64,000 bases of DNA, from assembly GCA_037388505.1 (NCBI GenBank), contig JARRKC010000044.1, positions 27,711 through 91,710 of the forward strand, given 5' to 3'. Below the pieces are notes generated by a model. The model had not been told where the DNA came from, searched no databases, and worked only from the letters and a program-made list of their open reading frames with translations. The stretch comes from JARRKC01 sp037388505. GTDB lineage: Bacteria > Acidobacteriota > UBA6911 > RPQK01 > JAPXNP01. Position 1 is the stretch's first letter. The number at the start of each line of letters is the position of its first letter. This document shows positions 60,725-64,000 of the stretch, piece by piece. A program made the translations under genes and the position numbers.

Positions 60725-62593
60725 TCAAGGCCCCTTCACGATGTCGATCGAGCCGTTCTGGTTGGTCAGCTTCAGGGGGCACCCCCCCTTGCCGATCGTC
60801 CCGACCAGACTGTGTTCTGCGGCAAAGCCCGTAACCGTGACCGGAAATTCGCTTCGGATCTTGCCGAAGCTGGTGTGCGCTTCCAGGTTGTAGGCGCCGT
60901 TCGGTGGAAGGGTGACCTTCATCGGCGAAAAGGTGGTCTGCAACGTGATCGGCAGACAACGTGACGAGGTCAAGTTCTCCACCACCACGCTCCCGTTCTG
61001 GTTGTCGACGTCGATCCCGCCGCCCACGCCGCGAAGCATCACTCCGCCGAACCGCGTCCGGACGTCGGCCGCTCCGTCCACCGCCACGCCCTCTACGCCA
61101 CCGTTGGCGTTCAGAGCCGTCAAATCACCGCGAACCCGCTCGGCTCTGATCGATCCAAAGCTCGTCTCCAGATGAGCCGCTCCACCGACATCAGTCACCG
61201 TGACGGAACCGTTGGCAGAGACGACACGCACGCTCTTGCCGACGGTCTCGATGGTCACCGGACCATGCCCATTGCCGGCTTCGACCTCACCTGCGACGTC
61301 CTTCAGGAAGATGCCGTCGTTGCTGGTCGAGACTACGGCATTTCCTGTGACCCCCGTCGCTTCCACCTTTCCGAAACTCGTTTTGATTCGGGCGTCTCCC
61401 GAGACAGTATGAGCCGTCACGGATCCGTTGCGACTCTCCACGTCGATGTCTCCCTGGACGTCCGTCAGCGTGATCGGCCCAAAGGAGTTGCTGACCTGTA
61501 CCGGACCTCCAATCCTCGACACCTCGAGGGCTCCGTTGCTCCCGCGACATTCGAGCCGCCCGCTGACATCGCTGGCGCTGATCCTCGCGAATGTGGTGGT
61601 GAGTTCGGCCCCTGCGGCGGCGGCCCTGACCTCAATCGGCCCGTTCTGGTTCGTGACATGAAGCGGGCCTTTGATCTGCGAGACCTTGACCGGGCCAAAT
61701 GAATTGACGACGTCGGTGCCTTCTCCGATGTCCATCAGGATCACGCTGCCATTCGAATTGCGGACATCCGCCGCTTTACCGATCGTGCGGACCTCGACGT
61801 CGCCGAATCGGTTCTCGAGCGTTAGATCACCCCGGACGTCGGCGACCGTGACCGGCGCATTGGTGTCGATGATGGCTGCATCGCCCGTCTGATCGGTTAA
61901 GTCGATCGATCCAAAGGCATTGCGAAGTTTGACCGTGCCCATGCCCTCGCTGAATTCGAGCGGACCATGACTCGTTGCCACATCGGCGTCTGCCTTCAAT
62001 CCGGCGACCCGGACCGCTCCGAAGGCGTTCTCGACCTCCAGGGGCATGTTCGCCGGCATTGAGATCTCCAGATCGGTCGAATAGGAGACATCATGCGAAA
62101 ACAACCGGCTCCAGAAGCTGCTCCCTTGCTCCGGATAATCCGTCTCGAGGCTGAGTGACGCCGCCGACTCCTGAACGTCGAACTTGATCGCGTCAGCGAA
62201 TCGGCGGGCGCTCTCCTCGTCTTCGGCAGATACCCGGATGTCGGCATGGAAAGTAATCTGATTCGAGTTTCCGACGCGGATTCGGACCTGACCCAGACGG
62301 TGCCGGATCTGAAGCTTCTGTCCGGCCCGGAAGACGAAGGTTCGATCGTAGCTGCGTTGGACTTCCTGACGGGTGGTCTTCGCTGTGACATCGATCAGAG
62401 ATGCGCCGCAGACGAGTGCCATCAGAAGCAAGATCGGGAAAAGAGCTCGAGCCGGGCGAGGCCGGCGATAGAGGGACTGCGGACTGGCATCGTGCGCGGC
62501 TGCGCCCAACGATGAGACGGAGGGAGAACCGCATGGCCGCCAACACCACAGGGCTCGAGGCCGATCAGAGAGCGTTTTGTGATCTTTGGACAT
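60725..62593 (-). CDS. DUF4097-like beta-helix repeat protein, membrane-anchored or exported
   Basis: A 622-aa protein starting at ATG 62593 (AAGGAG 10 nt upstream; TTG 62602 is too close to it). One hydrophobic segment (about 47-66, LFPILLLMALVCGASLIDV) acts as signal or anchor. From about residue 90 on it consists of regular 20-residue rungs in which Asn-Ser-Phe-Gly and Asn-Gly turns alternate (NSFGPVKVSQIKGPLHVTNQNGPIEV and so on, some 20 rungs), a right-handed beta-helix as in DUF4097 adhesin-like proteins. It overlaps the anti-sigma gene by 29 nt, so it is the third gene of the sigma operon and a likely envelope target or sensor. Confidence 0.85.
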   Translation of the reverse strand: MSKDHKTLSDRPRALWCWRPCGSPSVSSLGAAAHDASPQSLYRRPRPARALFPILLLMALVCGASLIDVTAKTTRQEVQRSYDRTFVFRAGQKLQIRHRLGQVRIRVGNSNQITFHADIRVSAEDEESARRFADAIKFDVQESAASLSLETDYPEQGSSFWSRLFSHDVSYSTDLEISMPANMPLEVENAFGAVRVAGLKADADVATSHGPLEFSEGMGTVKLRNAFGSIDLTDQTGDAAIIDTNAPVTVADVRGDLTLENRFGDVEVRTIGKAADVRNSNGSVILMDIGEGTDVVNSFGPVKVSQIKGPLHVTNQNGPIEVRAAAAGAELTTTFARISASDVSGRLECRGSNGALEVSRIGGPVQVSNSFGPITLTDVQGDIDVESRNGSVTAHTVSGDARIKTSFGKVEATGVTGNAVVSTSNDGIFLKDVAGEVEAGNGHGPVTIETVGKSVRVVSANGSVTVTDVGGAAHLETSFGSIRAERVRGDLTALNANGGVEGVAVDGAADVRTRFGGVMLRGVGGGIDVDNQNGSVVVENLTSSRCLPITLQTTFSPMKVTLPPNGAYNLEAHTSFGKIRSEFPVTVTGFAAEHSLVGTIGKGGCPLKLTNQNGSIDIVKGP

Positions 62594-63230
62594 AGCCGGC
62601 AAACTCCTTCAACGTCTGTTCCTTCGCCTCGTAAACCGAGAGAAGGGCGGTTCTCAGCTCCGCATTGAAACGGTTGATTTCGATTTCTTCACGAAGTTCC
62701 GTTGCCGCGTCGTCAATGGCGAGCAACCGTTCCCGGTAGCTGGCGGCCAGGACCGAATCCGGAGAATTCAATTCGCCCGCCACGACCTTCTCGAGTTGCG
62801 CCATCGAATCGAGGCACTTCGCCTGGGTGGCTTCGACCCGAGCCAGCGCCGATTCACTCAAGAGCTCATCAGAGCCCTGGCCGCTCGATCCGGCGTGAGG
62901 CCACAGGTGCCAGAGGACGACCAGGGCGACAGCCGCCAGCAGCAGTGAGGCCGCGATCCTCCAGCGTCTGAGGAAGGATTCCGAGCCACCCTCATGGGGA
63001 ACGCCCCTCGGTCTTGTCCTCTCCACCATCAACGAGGCTTCAATCCTCGGCCAGAGCTCCGGCGTCTCCCATTTCCGGCGCAGGTCTCGAGCAGCCACGG
63101 AGAGTTCGCGCCAGAATCGGATCTCGCGTCGGCAATCGGGACATGCTTCGGCATGAGCTTCGGCAGACTCCCATCGTGGGTCGTCCGGATTCTCGAGGAT
63201 CGATGGAAGATCTGCACAAGTGAACTTCAT
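62565..63230 (-). CDS. Anti-sigma factor with zinc-finger-like N-terminus
   Basis: A 221-aa single-pass membrane protein. The N-terminal part has AEAHAEACPDCRREI (HxxxCxxC, residues 26-33), the zinc anti-sigma (ZAS) signature that binds ECF sigma factors. A membrane helix follows (about 91-111, IAASLLLAAVALVVLWHLW) and then a periplasmic helical region (SESALARVEATQAKCLDSMAQ, REEIEINRFNAELRTALLSVYEAKEQTLKEF). Its start overlaps the sigma gene stop by 4 nt. It should hold the sigma factor inactive at the membrane until an envelope signal arrives. Confidence 0.9.
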   Translation of the reverse strand: MKFTCADLPSILENPDDPRWESAEAHAEACPDCRREIRFWRELSVAARDLRRKWETPELWPRIEASLMVERTRPRGVPHEGGSESFLRRWRIAASLLLAAVALVVLWHLWPHAGSSGQGSDELLSESALARVEATQAKCLDSMAQLEKVVAGELNSPDSVLAASYRERLLAIDDAATELREEIEINRFNAELRTALLSVYEAKEQTLKEFAGYVQRSQNAL

Positions 63231-63853
63231 GAGGGTCTCCTATATCGGACTCGTCCCAGCAAGCGCTGCAACTCGCGCTTGGCCTGATAGAGCCCGTGCT
63301 TGGAAGTCCCCTCCGGGATCTGCAGAATTCGCCCGATCTCGGAGTGACTGAAACCCTCCACCTCATAGAGGACGAAGATCGATCGATGGCGAGGATCGAG
63401 TCTTAGAATCGCGGATTCGAGTGCGAAGCGGAGCGGAGTCGAGTGATGCGCGGCTGAGGCCTCGCCCAGGTCTTCCAGCGGCACGACCGGATCCGCGGTC
63501 GCCGCCCGCACCCGGGCTCTGCGGCGGCGGAGGTCGTAGCAGGTGTTCAACAGAATTCGATAGATCCAGGTGGCGACCCCGGATTCACCTCGGAATTCGG
63601 AGATCTTGCGATAGACCTTCAGGAAGGCTTCCTGGACGGCATCCTCCGCATCCGATCTGTCGCCCAGCATGTTGAAGGCAATGCTCTTCATCCGCGCACC
63701 ATGAAGTCGGTAAAGCCATTCGAACGAAGCAAGCTTGCCTTGGCGGCATCCTGCAACCAGTTCAGCTTCGACCGGTACTTCGGTCCCTGGGGTGGGCGTC
63801 TCATCCGAGCCATTCACGACATCAGCTTCCGGTCCCGGCGAGATGATCAGCAA
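63227..63853 (-). CDS. ECF RNA polymerase sigma factor
   Basis: A 208-aa ECF sigma factor with an unusual 30-residue hydrophilic N-terminal tail. Region 2: FEWLYRLHGARMKSIAFNMLGDRSDAEDAVQEAFLKVYRKISEF and ATWIYRILLNTCYDLRRRR. Region 4: ESAILRLDPRHRSIFVLYEVEGFSHSEIGRILQIPEGTSKHGLYQAKRELQRLL. It begins the operon sigma, anti-sigma, DUF4097-like protein, all overlapping. The upstream region to the window end (63854-64000) should contain its own promoter; I see no further gene there. Confidence 0.93.
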   Translation of the reverse strand: MLIISPGPEADVVNGSDETPTPGTEVPVEAELVAGCRQGKLASFEWLYRLHGARMKSIAFNMLGDRSDAEDAVQEAFLKVYRKISEFRGESGVATWIYRILLNTCYDLRRRRARVRAATADPVVPLEDLGEASAAHHSTPLRFALESAILRLDPRHRSIFVLYEVEGFSHSEIGRILQIPEGTSKHGLYQAKRELQRLLGRVRYRRPS

Positions 63854-64000
63854 CCCCCTTTTCGCGGATATAGACGATCGGCACCAGCGAACCGTTTAGA
63901 GAATCTCACCAACCCGACCAACGCGCCACCAGGAGTAGGTTAGTCGCGTCGCCCTATTGGTCGCTGCGGCCCGTGGGAGCCCACCGGAATAAGAGGGGAC

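Noticed and set aside
1..64000. CRISPR arrays, rRNA genes, integrases, prophage or plasmid functions
   Set aside because: I looked for regularly spaced direct repeats, rRNA-like stretches and mobile-element proteins and found none; the DUF4143 ATPase and VapBC are the only genes of a kind often exchanged horizontally.

Overview
The window is about 64 kb of GC-rich chromosome (no plasmid, phage or rRNA signs) from a bacterium that most resembles an acidobacterium. The best pointers are two large duplicated MacB/FtsX-type permeases of the kind typical of Acidobacteria (43339-45789 and 52751-55369, the second translationally coupled to a PadR regulator), several secreted sulfatases, Tat-exported oxidoreductase-fold enzymes, very large secreted PKD and FG-GAP proteins, and remnants of a carboxypeptidase-regulatory-like domain and a Ser/Thr-kinase/TolB protein. 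The lineage is inferred from gene content only.

Layout. 1-5.1 kb: tail of a NarL-type sensor kinase, two exported sulfatases and a DUF1080 protein. 5.1-11.6 kb: a 1924-aa secreted PKD/CARDB protein with a structured leader, then a small secreted protein whose signal peptide is cut by an amber codon. 12-17.7 kb: two enolase-superfamily enzymes (one missing catalytic residues), a methyltransferase/hydrolase pair and a Tat-exported Gfo/Idh/MocA protein. 17.8-20.6 kb: an AAA/DUF4143 ATPase that appears to be leaderless, a methyltransferase and a VapBC toxin-antitoxin pair. 20.8-24.8 kb: a ribose-type ABC sugar transporter (ATPase, permease with an inserted alpha/beta domain, lipoprotein binding protein). 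25-28.7 kb: an ECF sigma factor with a tiny membrane partner, an exported PPC-domain protein, a small exported protein and an MscS channel. 29-36 kb: a complete RND efflux operon (MFP, RND pump, outer membrane factor, TetR) behind a promoter carrying two tandem palindromes. 36-37.6 kb: a clan-A-like glycosidase candidate and a small membrane protein. 37.8-41.5 kb: a compact operon of split transketolase, zinc alcohol dehydrogenase and a beta-hydroxyacid dehydrogenase. 42.4-46.7 kb: a small exported protein, a permease and a decayed kinase gene. 46.8-52.2 kb: a third sulfatase, a glyoxalase-like protein and a katG/fur divergon with a Fur-type palindrome. 52.4-60.7 kb: padR-permease pair, a 1283-aa FG-GAP protein and two gene remnants joined by a dispersed repeat. 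60.7-63.9 kb: ECF sigma, anti-sigma factor and a DUF4097-like beta-helix protein in one overlapping operon.

Working together: sulfatases, DUF1080 protein, enolase-superfamily enzymes, Gfo/Idh/MocA enzyme, ABC sugar transporter and the transketolase operon suggest a heterotroph that desulfates and breaks down complex glycans, takes up the sugars and routes unusual sugars or sugar acids through oxidoreductases and a transketolase. Two ECF systems, KatG/Fur and the TetR-controlled RND pump provide envelope, oxidative and toxic-compound responses. The window also contains several decayed genes (pectinesterase, glycan-active protein, SpoIIE phosphatase, kinase, carboxypeptidase-like, ECF-like pieces) and dispersed palindromic repeats, pointing to active gene loss.
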